A stretch of DNA of 64,000 nt from Kibdelosporangium banguiense (GTDB lineage Bacteria; Actinomycetota; Actinomycetes; Mycobacteriales; Pseudonocardiaceae). The DNA lies in contig NZ_JAGINW010000001.1 in NCBI RefSeq assembly GCF_017876405.1, positions 12,413,203 through 12,477,202 on the forward strand, written 5' to 3'. Each line of letters starts with the position of its first letter. The first letter of the stretch is position 1. The notes beneath the pieces are model-generated. The model saw nothing but the letters and a program-made list of their open reading frames with translations. It was not told the origin of the DNA and searched no databases. Made by a program: the position numbers and the translations under genes. Below, in pieces: positions 16,764-27,040 of the stretch.

Positions 16764-17744
16764 ATGACCGTCCCGCAGTCGGTGGACCGTGAGGTCCCCG
16801 AAGCAGCAACTGAGTTGGATCTCGACGCACAGGGACCAGCGGCCGACTTGGTCCGCGTGTACCTCAACGGGATCGGCAAGACGGCACTGCTGACCGCCGC
16901 CGAAGAGGTCGAGCTCGCCAAGCGGATCGAGGCCGGAGTCTTCGCGCAGCACATGGCCGAGACCAACCCGCAGCTCTCCGCGCAGCGCAAGATGGACCTC
17001 AGGTCGCTGGTGCGCGACGGGCACGTGGCCAAGAACCACCTGCTCGAAGCGAACCTGCGGCTCGTGGTCTCGCTGGCCAAGCGCTACACCGGCCGCGGCA
17101 TGCCGCTGCTGGACCTGATCCAGGAGGGCAACCTGGGCCTCATCCGTGCGGTCGAGAAGTTCGACTACACCAAGGGCTTCAAGTTCTCCACGTACGCCAC
17201 GTGGTGGATCCGCCAGGCCATCACGCGTGGCATGGCCGACCAGGGCCGCACCATCCGGCTGCCGGTCCACCTGGTGGAGCAGGTCAACAAGCTGGCCAGG
17301 ATCAAGCGTGACCTGCACCAGCAGCTGGGCCGCGAGGCCACCACCGACGAGCTGGCCAAGGAGTCCGGGCTGAGCCCGAACAAGGTCTCCGACCTGCTGG
17401 ATCACGCCCGCGACCCGGTAAGCCTGGACATGCCGGTCGGCGCCGAGGAAGACGCCCCGCTGGGCGACTTCATCGAGGATTCCGAGGCGACCGACGCCGA
17501 GGGCGCGGTCATCTCCGGTCTGTTGCAGGACGACCTGCGCCGGGTGCTCGCCACGCTCGACGAGCGTGAGCAGCACGTCATCCGGCTGCGCTACGGCATC
17601 GACGACGGCCAGCCCAGGACCCTCGACCAGATCGGCAAGCGCTTCGGGCTCTCCCGCGAGCGTGTCCGCCAGATCGAGCGTGAGGTCATGTCCAAGCTCC
17701 GCCAGGGCGAGCGTGCGGAGAAGCTCCGCGCCTACGCAAGTTGA
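16764..17744 (+). CDS. sigB: Group 2 sigma-70 factor SigB
   Basis: 326 residues. Contains region 1.2 (DLVRVYLNGIGKTALLTAAEE), complete region 2 (LRLVVSLAKRYTGRGMPLLD through FSTYATWWIRQAITR), region 3, and region 4 ending in LSRERVRQIEREVMSKLR. It lacks the long acidic N-terminus of the principal sigma HrdB/SigA, so it is a non-essential stress and stationary-phase type like mycobacterial SigB. A GGGGGAGGGAG ribosome-binding site precedes the ATG. The ECF promoter at 16632-16658 probably drives it. Confidence 0.92.
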   Translation: MTVPQSVDREVPEAATELDLDAQGPAADLVRVYLNGIGKTALLTAAEEVELAKRIEAGVFAQHMAETNPQLSAQRKMDLRSLVRDGHVAKNHLLEANLRLVVSLAKRYTGRGMPLLDLIQEGNLGLIRAVEKFDYTKGFKFSTYATWWIRQAITRGMADQGRTIRLPVHLVEQVNKLARIKRDLHQQLGREATTDELAKESGLSPNKVSDLLDHARDPVSLDMPVGAEEDAPLGDFIEDSEATDAEGAVISGLLQDDLRRVLATLDEREQHVIRLRYGIDDGQPRTLDQIGKRFGLSRERVRQIEREVMSKLRQGERAEKLRAYAS

Positions 17745-17903
17745 CGTGAGTCAAGTCACACCACTACGCGATGCATACGGTCGATGACCTGTTGTAATCG
17801 CTTTCCCCGGGAGGTCGCGGCGGTCGGGGGCTGGCGCGGCCTCTCGAAGTCTCCGGCGACTCTTGTCCGCGGAAAGCGCGGACCAGGTCGACTTCGATGA
17901 TGT

Positions 17904-17922
17904 TGGGGGGCCGAGCCCCCCA
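17904..17922 (+). terminator. GC hairpin downstream of sigB
   Basis: Stem TGGGGGGC / GCCCCCCA (8 bp) with the 3-base loop CGA, followed by GACCCC. It lies 160 bp after the sigB stop and 119 bp before the end of the disrupted gene on the other strand. It lacks a U-run but is a strong hairpin of a type common after actinobacterial genes. I see no gene in 17745-18040. Confidence 0.5.
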
Positions 17923-18040
17923 GACCCCACGGTGCGAGCTCCTCAAGAACCAGCGCTGGGCGCGCTGGTCTCGGACCAGCATCACAGGGGTCGAGTTCAG
18001 CAAAACTGGGGGCCAGTTCCGCACGTCACAGGTGACGGGA

Positions 18041-18606
18041 TCACAGGGGTGCGATCTCGTCGCCTTGTGACGGGCGGTCCAGCATCAGAGCGCGGACTGG
18101 AGCGATCCAGTCGCGCTCGAGCGGGATGGCGACGCGGGAGCCGTCCGGGAAATCCAGCCCACAGCAACGTCCGGCGGTCACTGCCGACCACCCACATCCG
18201 GTCGATCTCGCTCTGCCACAGGATTTCCGGCTCGGCCAAGGTTTTGACGGCGACGGCAACCCTTCCGGCCGTCACGATCGTGTAAGTCATGCGGGTGAGA
18301 GTCTCGAAGCTGCGCATCCATTGCACTGACAGCACGTCGGCGTCCGCGCCGTACACCCGCACCTTCGGCTCAACCGCGAAGACCAAACCAGCCAATGGTG
18401 TGATCCAGCCGAGCAACACCCAGAACAGCCAGTCCTCGGCGTCTCCCCGGGTGAAACGGCCACGCGGCTTGCCGTTCGCCCGTAGCCCGGGGACACGGCA
18501 CCGGAACAGGTTCGAGTTGATCACCGGCACGGCGCCCGGCCATGCGGCTCAGCCGCGCCAGGTACTCCTGGTGCCTTTCCGGCGTGTACCGGCGCCGTCC
18601 GCTCAT
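18041..18606 (-). pseudogene. Hypothetical membrane-associated protein gene with two frameshifts
   Basis: Three reading frames join into one sensible protein if one base is dropped from each of two GGG runs (minus strand; 18535-18537 and 18158-18160). Frame 1 gives MSGRRRYTPERHQEYLARLS from the ATG at 18606. Frame 2 gives VPVINSNLFRCRVPGLRANG and a hydrophobic LFWVLLGWITPLAGLVF. Frame 3 gives LDFPDGSRVAIPLERDWIA and ends at 18041. Uncorrected, an intact frame of 177 codons (17997-18530) reads into an unlikely Arg/Pro-rich tail. The family is not recognised. Either a decayed gene or two indel errors in the assembly. Confidence 0.55.
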
Positions 18607-18700
18607 GTGACCCATCCAACGTGACGCCTTCACAGCGAGTTCCCGCCCGGGCGGTAACGTCTTTTACCTGTTCCCCATGCCCGCGCGCAAAGGAGCCCGC

Positions 18701-20359
<1,659 letters not shown>

Positions 20360-20395
20360 AAAATCGCTTTCCCCGCGGGTCACGGGTGCGCAAGC

Positions 20396-21310
20396 ATGGC
20401 ACCCGTGATCACCGTGCCCGCAGTGCTGACCAGGTTCCTCCGGGAGAACTTCGGTGAGAAGTGGGCGAACGGCCTGCCCGGGCTGGCTGAGCGCATGCTG
20501 GACCAGTGGCGGCTCACCCTCGACGGGGAGCCCATGCACGGCGTTGTCTCCCTTGTCCTGCCAGTGATCCAGGCCGACGGCGTGCCCGCCGCGCTGAAGC
20601 TGCAGCCGGTTGACTGGGAGCACGAGAGCGAGCCGGTCGGCCTGCGAATCTGGGACGGCGAAGGCATTGTGCGGCTGCTCGACCACGACCAGGACACAGG
20701 AGCTATGCTGCTGGAGCGGCTGCACGGCGACCGGACACTGTCGACAGTCGAGGACGACCGCGAGGCGACTCGTATCCTGGCCGATCTGCTGGCCCGTCTG
20801 GTGGTCGTCCCAGCCCCGCCCGGAATGCGGCATCTCAAGGACATCGCCGCTCAAATGGTGGCGGACACACCCAAGGCCGTCGGCCGGCTGTCCGATCCCG
20901 CTGAGCAGAAGCTGCTCATGAAGTGGGCCGCGGCGGTCGAGGAGGTCCTGGACGAACCCGGCGATCGCCTGCTGCACTGGGATCTGCACTACGACAACGT
21001 GCTGGCGGCCGACCGCGAACCATGGCTGGCCATCGACCCGAAGCCCCTGGCCGGCGACCCAGGCTTCGACATAATGCCCACATTGGACAACCGCTGGGAC
21101 GACATCGTCGCGACAGGCGATGTTCCGCGAGCCGTACGCTGGCGTTTCGACCTGATGACCGAAACCCTCGGCCTGGACAGGCAGCGTGCGGCCGCCTGGA
21201 CTCTCGGCCGCGCGTTGCAGAACTGTTTGTGGGACATCGAAGACGGCGAGAACGTGCTCCAGCCCATGCAGGTCGCGATCGCGCAGGCGGTTACTTCTCC
21301 TCGAAAATAA
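20396..21310 (+). CDS. APH(6)-like aminoglycoside/hydroxyurea phosphotransferase family protein
   Basis: 304 residues of the APH_6_hur family (streptomycin 6-kinase, hydroxyurea phosphotransferase). The catalytic loop is LLHWDLHYDNVL (about residues 195-206), with D199 the catalytic base, and the metal-binding DPKP follows. A glycine-rich ATP loop is replaced by the family's GVVSLVLPVIQADG. It may phosphorylate an antibiotic or an unrelated small molecule; resistance cannot be claimed from sequence. No clear ribosome-binding site precedes the ATG. The 3' end overlaps the next, convergent gene by 20 bp. Confidence 0.82.
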   Translation: MAPVITVPAVLTRFLRENFGEKWANGLPGLAERMLDQWRLTLDGEPMHGVVSLVLPVIQADGVPAALKLQPVDWEHESEPVGLRIWDGEGIVRLLDHDQDTGAMLLERLHGDRTLSTVEDDREATRILADLLARLVVVPAPPGMRHLKDIAAQMVADTPKAVGRLSDPAEQKLLMKWAAAVEEVLDEPGDRLLHWDLHYDNVLAADREPWLAIDPKPLAGDPGFDIMPTLDNRWDDIVATGDVPRAVRWRFDLMTETLGLDRQRAAAWTLGRALQNCLWDIEDGENVLQPMQVAIAQAVTSPRK

Positions 21311-22160
21311 GGTCTTCCGGCGGCACTGTGAGTTTCACGGTGTTGTCGTCGGAGACCTGGACGATCGTGTCGAAGCTCGTCCAGTGCCCGGTGGAGACGA
21401 TGAACAGCCGATCGTCCTTCTGGTCAAGGAAATCCAGGAACCCAGCCAGCGACAGATCGCCGTCCCCCAGCGCCAGGTACTCCGCGAGCCGCCGGAACAG
21501 CTTCGGCAACAGAATCTGCTCTTCGGTCAGCGACCGCGGCCGGACGACAGCCGCCCCCGACTGCGTGACATCCTTGGGCCACAAGCCCACCTGCTCAGCC
21601 CTGGCGGTTTTCGCCGCCTCGGACAACGCAGTCCGCAGATCCGGGAAAAGTTTGCGGTAGAACGTCGGATACGCCAGCCCACGCGTCAACTGGTAGTAGT
21701 TCGCAGTTCGCTGCACCATGCTGACATCGACATGAATCCGCGTCCCACTCCGGCCAGGCGCCGGCCCCCGTCCCGCGAACGCCACACACCGACCATGAAC
21801 ATCGGCCGTACGCGTAAGGACAAAACCCGGCACCTGCAAGGGTTCGCACGCAGTCACCGTGCCATCCCGCTCACTGCGCAGAACCTCGTTGAACCCCAGA
21901 AAGTCCAGCAACTCCCCCGCGGCCGCATTGGCGAACCGGGGCGGCTGCCGAGTCTCCCCCACCCTGGTCAGAAAATGCGTCTCCAGCGCGTCGATCCCGT
22001 CCAGCCGCAACTGCGCTCCACCGCCCTTGTTGCGCTGGACCTTGTGCACCCCTTCGACCTTGCCCCAGTCCAGAACATCATGCGGATAGAACCGGACGGA
22101 GTCGCCATCCGGCCGCGTCCCACTGATCCGATAGGTCCCTTCGATCACCAGCATCGCCAT
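21291..22160 (-). CDS. Thermonuclease (SNase)-like domain protein
   Basis: 289 residues. The pattern fits a staphylococcal nuclease-like OB fold: DGDSVRFYP (for DGDTV), QLRLDGIDALETH (for RLIGIDAPE, Arg and Glu retained), then a C-terminal segment YPTFYRKLFPDLRTALSEAA with ARAEQVGLWPKD. The usual signal peptide is absent, so it would be cytoplasmic. The ATG at 22160 has an AGAGGG box. The family call is by motif resemblance; catalytic activity is uncertain because the second arginine is hard to assign. Not in an obvious operon. Confidence 0.6.
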   Translation of the reverse strand: MAMLVIEGTYRISGTRPDGDSVRFYPHDVLDWGKVEGVHKVQRNKGGGAQLRLDGIDALETHFLTRVGETRQPPRFANAAAGELLDFLGFNEVLRSERDGTVTACEPLQVPGFVLTRTADVHGRCVAFAGRGPAPGRSGTRIHVDVSMVQRTANYYQLTRGLAYPTFYRKLFPDLRTALSEAAKTARAEQVGLWPKDVTQSGAAVVRPRSLTEEQILLPKLFRRLAEYLALGDGDLSLAGFLDFLDQKDDRLFIVSTGHWTSFDTIVQVSDDNTVKLTVPPEDLIFEEK

Positions 22161-22240
22161 GGTGACCCTCTCCCTCAGCAGACATCCCCTCACCAGGGGT
22201 ATCGCTGAGGACGAGATTTAGTTATGCCAGCGTGGAGAGT

Positions 22241-22299
22241 TATGCCCCCAAAGTGGCGTTGGGGGCATCCAGTGCTCCGAAAGCCACTTTGGGGGCATA
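22241..22299 (+). repeat. Intergenic hairpin repeat, copy 2 of 3
   Basis: Same element as at 4849-4908. The outer 17 bp of the stem are perfect (TATGCCCCCAAAGTGGC and its complement). The inner stem carries three changes, and the loop is again TCCAG. It lies between the SNase-like gene's promoter side and the terminator of the lipoprotein gene, so it is not needed as that gene's terminator. It is in the same orientation as copy 1. Confidence 0.88.
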
Positions 22300-22310
22300 C
22301 AACAGCGCAG

Positions 22311-22345
22311 GTGCCCGGCCGGTCGGGGCATGACCGGCCGGGCAC
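22311..22345 (-). terminator. Perfect terminator hairpin after the lipoprotein gene
   Basis: 14-bp perfect stem GTGCCCGGCCGGTC / GACCGGCCGGGCAC with a 7-base loop, 9 bp beyond the stop codon of the leftward lipoprotein gene. No U-run, as is common in high-GC actinobacteria. Confidence 0.8.
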
Positions 22346-22354
22346 GAAGACCTT

Positions 22355-22825
22355 TCAGCTCTTGCGCTGCTGGTAGTCCAGGACGACTGTGCGCTCACCG
22401 AGTGGGGCGTTCAGCGCCACGGTGAAGGCCGGGTACCGCATGTCCATGGTGCACATCATTTCGGCGGCCGGCGTGGTCTCGACGAGGGTGAGCACGAGTT
22501 TGTCCGGGCTGTGCTGGTCGGTGATCTCGACGCTGGCTCTGCCGCAGCCGCCTTCCTGGGCGGTCAGGCCGATTCTGGAGCCGTCGCCCTCGGTCCACAC
22601 TTTGCGTGGGTAGCCCTCGGGCAGCTTGGCCGCGTCGAGTTTCGTCACCAGTTTGGCGCCGCCAGGCACCTCACCGGGCAGTGACGGGTCGGCCGGTGGG
22701 GTCTCGCTGGGCAACTCGGACTGGGACTGGGGTGGTGGGGCGGAGCCAGGTGCCGTCTGGGCACCACACGCGGCACTCAGTGCGAGCAGGACGACACTGG
22801 CTCCGACTGTCGCTAGGCGTCTCAT
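22355..22825 (-). CDS. Small secreted lipoprotein, unknown family
   Basis: 156 residues. Signal peptide MRRLATVGASVVLLALSA with lipobox Ala-Ala-Cys (mature Cys20), then a Pro/Ser-rich linker (about residues 23-55) and a compact domain of about 100 residues with two cysteines (in EGGCGRAS and EMMCTMD) likely to form a disulfide. I do not recognise the family; size and layout resemble the many DUF3558-type actinobacterial lipoproteins. It has its own terminator and no obvious operon partner; the uronate operon ends 26 bp upstream on the same strand. Confidence 0.75.
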   Translation of the reverse strand: MRRLATVGASVVLLALSAACGAQTAPGSAPPPQSQSELPSETPPADPSLPGEVPGGAKLVTKLDAAKLPEGYPRKVWTEGDGSRIGLTAQEGGCGRASVEITDQHSPDKLVLTLVETTPAAEMMCTMDMRYPAFTVALNAPLGERTVVLDYQQRKS

Positions 22826-22851
22826 GCTCCAGAGACGGAACGACTCACCAC

Positions 22852-23958
22852 TCAGGTTGCACGCAACGCTGACACAGCATCACGGATCGCATCCAACCGC
22901 GCCGCCGAGGCGAGGCCGGCGTGGTAGAGGTGGAATTCCTCGACGCCTTCCTCGGCCAGGGCCCGCATCTCGGCGAGCATGGCGGCGCCATCGGCCGGCT
23001 TGGGCGGCAGGGCCAGCACGTATCCCGCGATCCGGGTGTCCGGCGCGATCTTGCGCAGGGCGCGGATGTTGGGAGCGCTGGCGTCCGGGCCTGGCCAGGC
23101 CATCGCCACCAGGGCGTCGACTTCGACGCCGACCTGCGGGGCGACTGTCGCGAACGGACCGGTGGCCCAAGGGTCGGAGTTGGCGTGCACGATCACGCGG
23201 ATGTCCGGCGCCAGCTCCCGTATCCGCGTGACCAGGAGTTTGCGCAGGTCAGCCGCCACGCTGGTACGGGCGTCGGCAACCCAACCGGGCAGCTCGACGT
23301 TCTGATCCTCAGCGCGGATCTGTGCGCGAAGGCCGTCGGCGTCCTCGTACCTGGCCGTGCACCCAGCACAGAAACATATCGACAGCAGCTTCTGGCGCGC
23401 TGGGTCCCAGTCGGCGCCTTCGGTCTTCTCGTGGTGCCCGCCGTGCACGAAGCCGAGCGCGCCGCACGCCTCGAGAATGATCCCGTCCGGCTGGCCGACC
23501 TTGATGATCTCCTCGACCAGCGTCCGGCAGTACTCCACCACATCCTGGTTGGAGGGGCACAACGCGTACGGGTAACGGTCGCCGAACGCGTTCACGACCG
23601 TGACATCCGGGTGCAGGTCGCCCAGCCGGCTGGAGTGCGTGAGCACCGTCCAGGCGTACACCGGCAGCCCGGCTGCCTTCAGTGCGTCGCGTGCTGCGCG
23701 GTACGAATCCGCAGCGACCCAGCTCGGTTCGGCCGGGCGCAATCGCTTGCCCTGCCACGCTTCCTCACGCACCGGCAGATAGAACGCCGCGTGCCGGGCG
23801 TCGATCAGCCGGTGTTCCGGGTGAAGCGGGGTCGCGGCCCGAACGGTATGGTACGAGGCCGCCAACGCGACCGCGTCCACACCGAGCTCCGCGTACCGCT
23901 GTGCGGCGGCGGGATCTCCCACGACATCCCAGGGATAGACGTGAGCGACAGTCTTCAC
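22852..23958 (-). CDS. Unknown TIM-barrel-like protein, last gene of uronate operon
   Basis: 368 residues, not confidently recognised. It starts HVYPWDVVGDPAAAQRYAELGVDAVALAASYHT-like, with alternating beta/alpha segments (LPVYAWTVLTHSS, PDGIILEACGALGF, DIRVIVHANSD, TRIAGYVLALP) suggesting a glycoside-hydrolase-like TIM barrel. A cysteine cluster C195-F-C197-A-G-C200 and a nearby HGGHH could bind metal or stabilise a loop. No signal peptide. The GTG at 23958 overlaps the gudD stop (GTGA), so it is translationally coupled and probably acts on a uronate-derived substrate. Cytosolic glycosidase or missing lactonase are guesses. Confidence 0.75.
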   Translation of the reverse strand: MKTVAHVYPWDVVGDPAAAQRYAELGVDAVALAASYHTVRAATPLHPEHRLIDARHAAFYLPVREEAWQGKRLRPAEPSWVAADSYRAARDALKAAGLPVYAWTVLTHSSRLGDLHPDVTVVNAFGDRYPYALCPSNQDVVEYCRTLVEEIIKVGQPDGIILEACGALGFVHGGHHEKTEGADWDPARQKLLSICFCAGCTARYEDADGLRAQIRAEDQNVELPGWVADARTSVAADLRKLLVTRIRELAPDIRVIVHANSDPWATGPFATVAPQVGVEVDALVAMAWPGPDASAPNIRALRKIAPDTRIAGYVLALPPKPADGAAMLAEMRALAEEGVEEFHLYHAGLASAARLDAIRDAVSALRAT

Positions 23959-25214
23959 CAACGCGGACGCCTCATCTCGTAGCTCGGGTCGAACTTCTGC
24001 ATGTACCCGGTGTCGTTGCGCTTGGTGATCCCGCAGTTCCGGTAGTTCTCCGCCAGGCGGGCCAGCACGTCACGGTCCAGCTCCACACCCAGCCCGGGGC
24101 CGGGCGGCACTGCCAGCGATCCATCCACAAAGGACAGCGCACCGGGGGCGACAACATCGTCGGCCGCGTTCCACGGGTAGTGCGTGTCGCAGGCGTAGGT
24201 CAGGTTCGGTGTCGCCGCGGCCAGATGCGTCATCGCCGCCAGGCTGATGCCCAGGTGCGAGTTGGAGTGCATCGACAGGCCGATACCGAAGGTCCGGCAG
24301 ATCATGGCCAGGTGCGCCGACCGCCTCAGCCCGCCCCAGTAGTGGTGGTCGGACAGGATGACCTGGACCGCGTTCACCTTCACCGAGGGCGCCAGGTGCT
24401 CGAAGGAGACCACGCACATGTTGGTGGCCAACGGCATCGGCGCGGACGCGGCGACCTCGGCCATGCCCTCGATCTCCGGCGACGGGTCCTCGAGGTACTC
24501 GACGATGCCGTCCAGCTGTTTGGCGACCTTGATGCCGGTGGCCGGCGTCCAGGCCGCGTTCGGGTCCAGCCGCAGCGGCGTGTCCGGGAACGCCTCCCGC
24601 AGCGCCTTGATCGCCTCGATCTCCTGCTCCGGCGGGAAGACCCCGCCCTTGAGTTTGATCGACTTGAAGCCGTACTCGTCGATCAGCTGCCGCGCCTGGG
24701 CCACGACACCGGCCGGATCGATCGCCTCGCCCCACTGGTCGTCCGGAGCACCGGGGTGCCCGGCCCACTTGTAGAACAGATAGGCGCTGTACGGCACGGT
24801 TTCGCGGACCTTGCCGCCGAGCAGGTCCACCACCGGACGGCCGATCGCCCGCCCCTGGATGTCCAGGCAGGCGACCTCGAACGGCGAGTAGACCCGGTCG
24901 ACTGTGCCGGGCGCGGAGAACTGCCCGGTCAGCCCATGTGTGTCCTCGCCCGTCTGCCCGCCGAGCGATTCGCCGACCCGCTTGTGCATCAGGCCGAGCG
25001 CGAACACGTCGAGCCCGATCAGGGACGGCACAACGGTTTTCAGTCGTTCGATGTGCGCGAGGTCGCCGTAGGTCTCCCCCAGCCCGGAGATCCCTTCGTC
25101 GGTGTGCACTTCCACGATCGTGCGCAGCGCCCAGGGCTCGTGCACACCGGCGGAGTTCAGCAGGGGCGGGTCGGCGAACGCGACCGGGGTCAGGTCAATT
25201 CGGGTGATCTTCAC
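23955..25214 (-). CDS. gudD: Glucarate dehydratase (enolase superfamily)
   Basis: 419 residues. Dehydrates D-glucarate (and often idarate) to 5-keto-4-deoxy-D-glucarate. All key residues of the GlucD class are seen: K187-x-K189 (SIKLKGG), metal ligands D217 (RLDPNAAW), E242 (EYLEDP) and N265 (LATNMCV), D289 (LSDHHYWGGL) and H316 (SMHSNSHLGIS). The SDHHYWGG and MHSNSHLGIS blocks are specific for glucarate dehydratases. It starts 2 bp after the kdgD stop, so it is in the same operon. Confidence 0.92.
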   Translation of the reverse strand: MKITRIDLTPVAFADPPLLNSAGVHEPWALRTIVEVHTDEGISGLGETYGDLAHIERLKTVVPSLIGLDVFALGLMHKRVGESLGGQTGEDTHGLTGQFSAPGTVDRVYSPFEVACLDIQGRAIGRPVVDLLGGKVRETVPYSAYLFYKWAGHPGAPDDQWGEAIDPAGVVAQARQLIDEYGFKSIKLKGGVFPPEQEIEAIKALREAFPDTPLRLDPNAAWTPATGIKVAKQLDGIVEYLEDPSPEIEGMAEVAASAPMPLATNMCVVSFEHLAPSVKVNAVQVILSDHHYWGGLRRSAHLAMICRTFGIGLSMHSNSHLGISLAAMTHLAAATPNLTYACDTHYPWNAADDVVAPGALSFVDGSLAVPPGPGLGVELDRDVLARLAENYRNCGITKRNDTGYMQKFDPSYEMRRPRW

Positions 25215-25216
25215 TC

Positions 25217-26122
25217 TCAGCCCTCCAAAGCGGCACGACCGGCGGCGATGATCCGGTCCAGTTCCTGGAGATGTTCGGGTGACGGGTCGGTGAGCGGTGG
25301 CCGGACACCGCCGGCCTGAAGCCCGGTCCTGACCACAGCGGCCTTGACCAGGGACACGGCGTAACCGGGGACCTTGTCCCGCAGCTGGACCAACGGCAGG
25401 TAGAAGTCCGTGAGCAGGCGATTGGCCAGCGTGGTGTCGCCGGACGTGACGGCCTTGTAGAAGCCGAGCGAGATGTCCGGCGCGAAGCAGAACACCGCCG
25501 AGGAGTACAGCTCCACGCCGATGCCGCGGTACGCAGGCACAGTCAGCTCGGCCGTGGGCAGGCCGTTGAAGAACTGGAACGGCTTGTCCACTTGAGACCG
25601 GACGGTGAGCACGATGCGCTGCATCTGGTCTATGTCACCGAGCCCGTCCTTCAGGCCGACGACATTCGGCAGGCAGGCGACCTCTACGGCCGACTCCGGG
25701 GTGAACACAGCATTGTTACGTTGGTAGACGATCGTGGGCAGATCGCCTGCCTGGCTCACCTCCTCGACAAACCGCACCAGACCGGCTTGTGGCGAGGAAA
25801 CCAGATAAGGCGGCAGCAGCAGCAAGCCGTCCGCCCCGGCGCCACGGGCCACCTCGGCGAACCGCTTGGCGATCGGCAACGGCCCGCCCGCGCCGGCGAA
25901 AACCGGCACCCGGCCCGCCGTGGCGCCGACCGCGACCGAGACGACCCGTTCGAACTCGTCCACGCTCAGCGCGTTGAACTCGCCGGTGCCGCACGCCACG
26001 AAGACCCCGCCGGGCCCCGCGGCGACGCCGTGCTTGACGTGCTCGGCCAGCACGTCCTCGGCCACCGCACCGGCAGTGTCGAACGGGGTCACCGGGAAGA
26101 ACAGCACTCCATCCAGTTGCAT
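25217..26122 (-). CDS. kdgD: 5-dehydro-4-deoxyglucarate dehydratase (decarboxylating)
   Basis: 301 residues of the DapA/NAL aldolase superfamily. Converts 5-keto-4-deoxyglucarate to 2-oxoglutarate semialdehyde, water and CO2. The Schiff-base lysine is K158 (VVGLKDGLGD) and the catalytic tyrosine Y133 (IVYQRNNAVF); the N-terminal GVLFFPVTPFD is typical of KdgD. The ATG at 26122 is chosen because it begins the family-typical MQLDGVLFFPV; an upstream in-frame start would add 7 residues. It supplies the substrate for the dehydrogenase at 31125-32630. Confidence 0.92.
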   Translation of the reverse strand: MQLDGVLFFPVTPFDTAGAVAEDVLAEHVKHGVAAGPGGVFVACGTGEFNALSVDEFERVVSVAVGATAGRVPVFAGAGGPLPIAKRFAEVARGAGADGLLLLPPYLVSSPQAGLVRFVEEVSQAGDLPTIVYQRNNAVFTPESAVEVACLPNVVGLKDGLGDIDQMQRIVLTVRSQVDKPFQFFNGLPTAELTVPAYRGIGVELYSSAVFCFAPDISLGFYKAVTSGDTTLANRLLTDFYLPLVQLRDKVPGYAVSLVKAAVVRTGLQAGGVRPPLTDPSPEHLQELDRIIAAGRAALEG

Positions 26123-26149
26123 ACCCGACCTCAATCTCCTCACCGGCGA

Positions 26150-27040
26150 TCAACCCTTGACCGCACCTGTGGTTATCCCACGCAGGAACGACTTCTGCAG
26201 CGACAGGTACACCACGAGGCTGGGCACCAGCGCGAGCAACGCGCCGGCGAGCACGATGCCCGGCCCCACCTCGATATCCGACCGCAGGTCGGCCAGCGCC
26301 ACGGTCAGCGTGTAGTCCGACGGGTCGTTGGCCACGATCCGGGGCAGCAGGTACTGGTCCCAGATCATGTTGAAGCCGAACACCGCGATCACGGCGAGCG
26401 CGGGCCTGCACAACGGCAGGATGATCTGCCAGAACACCCGCAGCTCACCCGCACCGTCCACTTTGGCCGCCTCTTCCAGCTCGACCGGGATCTCCTTCAT
26501 GAACTCCGTCATCACGAAGATGGAGAACCCCCACGCGCCCAAGGGAAGGATCACGCCCGCGAGGGTGCCCCGCAGATTCAGGCCGACCACCGGCAGGTCG
26601 CCGACCACCAGTGACAACGGGATCGCGATGACCTCCTCGGGCAGCATCATCGTGGTCAGAATCAGCAGCAGGACGATGGCCTGTCCACGGAAACGCTTGC
26701 GCGCCATGGCGTACGCCGCGAACACGCTGACGAGCAGCTGCAGCAGCAGCGCCCCGCCGGCGATCACCAGCGAGTTGAAGAAGTAGCCCCAGATGTTCTT
26801 CTCGCCGGCCTCGGCGAAGTTCGTCATCGTGGGGTTGTTCGGCCACAACGATACCTGGGTCGGATCCCGGTTGACGTCGAAAGCGCCGGAGATCACGGTG
26901 ATCAGCGGCCCGGTGAAGACCAGGATCGCCAGCACGCACAGCACAGCCCGGATTCCCTTGCTGTACCAGGCGTTGCGCGCGGTCGACCACCCCAGTGCGG
27001 TATCCAGCCTCGAGGTCACGCCTGGGCTGCGGCTACTCAT
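26150..27040 (-). CDS. CUT1 sugar ABC transporter permease, MalG type
   Basis: 296 residues with six membrane segments. The cytoplasmic EAA loop EEAAKVDGAGELRVFWQIIL then LP is the ATPase-docking site. The ATG at 27040 has GGGAGGCG 4 bp upstream and overlaps the MalF-type gene by 4 bp (ATGA). Its place in the uronate/aldarate operon suggests import of uronic acids, aldaric acids or oligogalacturonides or glucuronides. No ATPase gene is nearby; a shared MsiK-type ATPase elsewhere is the likely partner. Confidence 0.9.
   Translation of the reverse strand: MSSRSPGVTSRLDTALGWSTARNAWYSKGIRAVLCVLAILVFTGPLITVISGAFDVNRDPTQVSLWPNNPTMTNFAEAGEKNIWGYFFNSLVIAGGALLLQLLVSVFAAYAMARKRFRGQAIVLLLILTTMMLPEEVIAIPLSLVVGDLPVVGLNLRGTLAGVILPLGAWGFSIFVMTEFMKEIPVELEEAAKVDGAGELRVFWQIILPLCRPALAVIAVFGFNMIWDQYLLPRIVANDPSDYTLTVALADLRSDIEVGPGIVLAGALLALVPSLVVYLSLQKSFLRGITTGAVKG

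Noticed and set aside
17904..17930. C-rich hairpin resembling the actinobacterial 6C RNA
   Set aside because: The C-run is in the stem and not in loops, and only one hairpin is present.
20396..21310. Calling the APH-like gene an antibiotic-resistance determinant
   Set aside because: The family includes many housekeeping or unassigned kinases and the context gives no resistance or antibiotic-biosynthesis genes.
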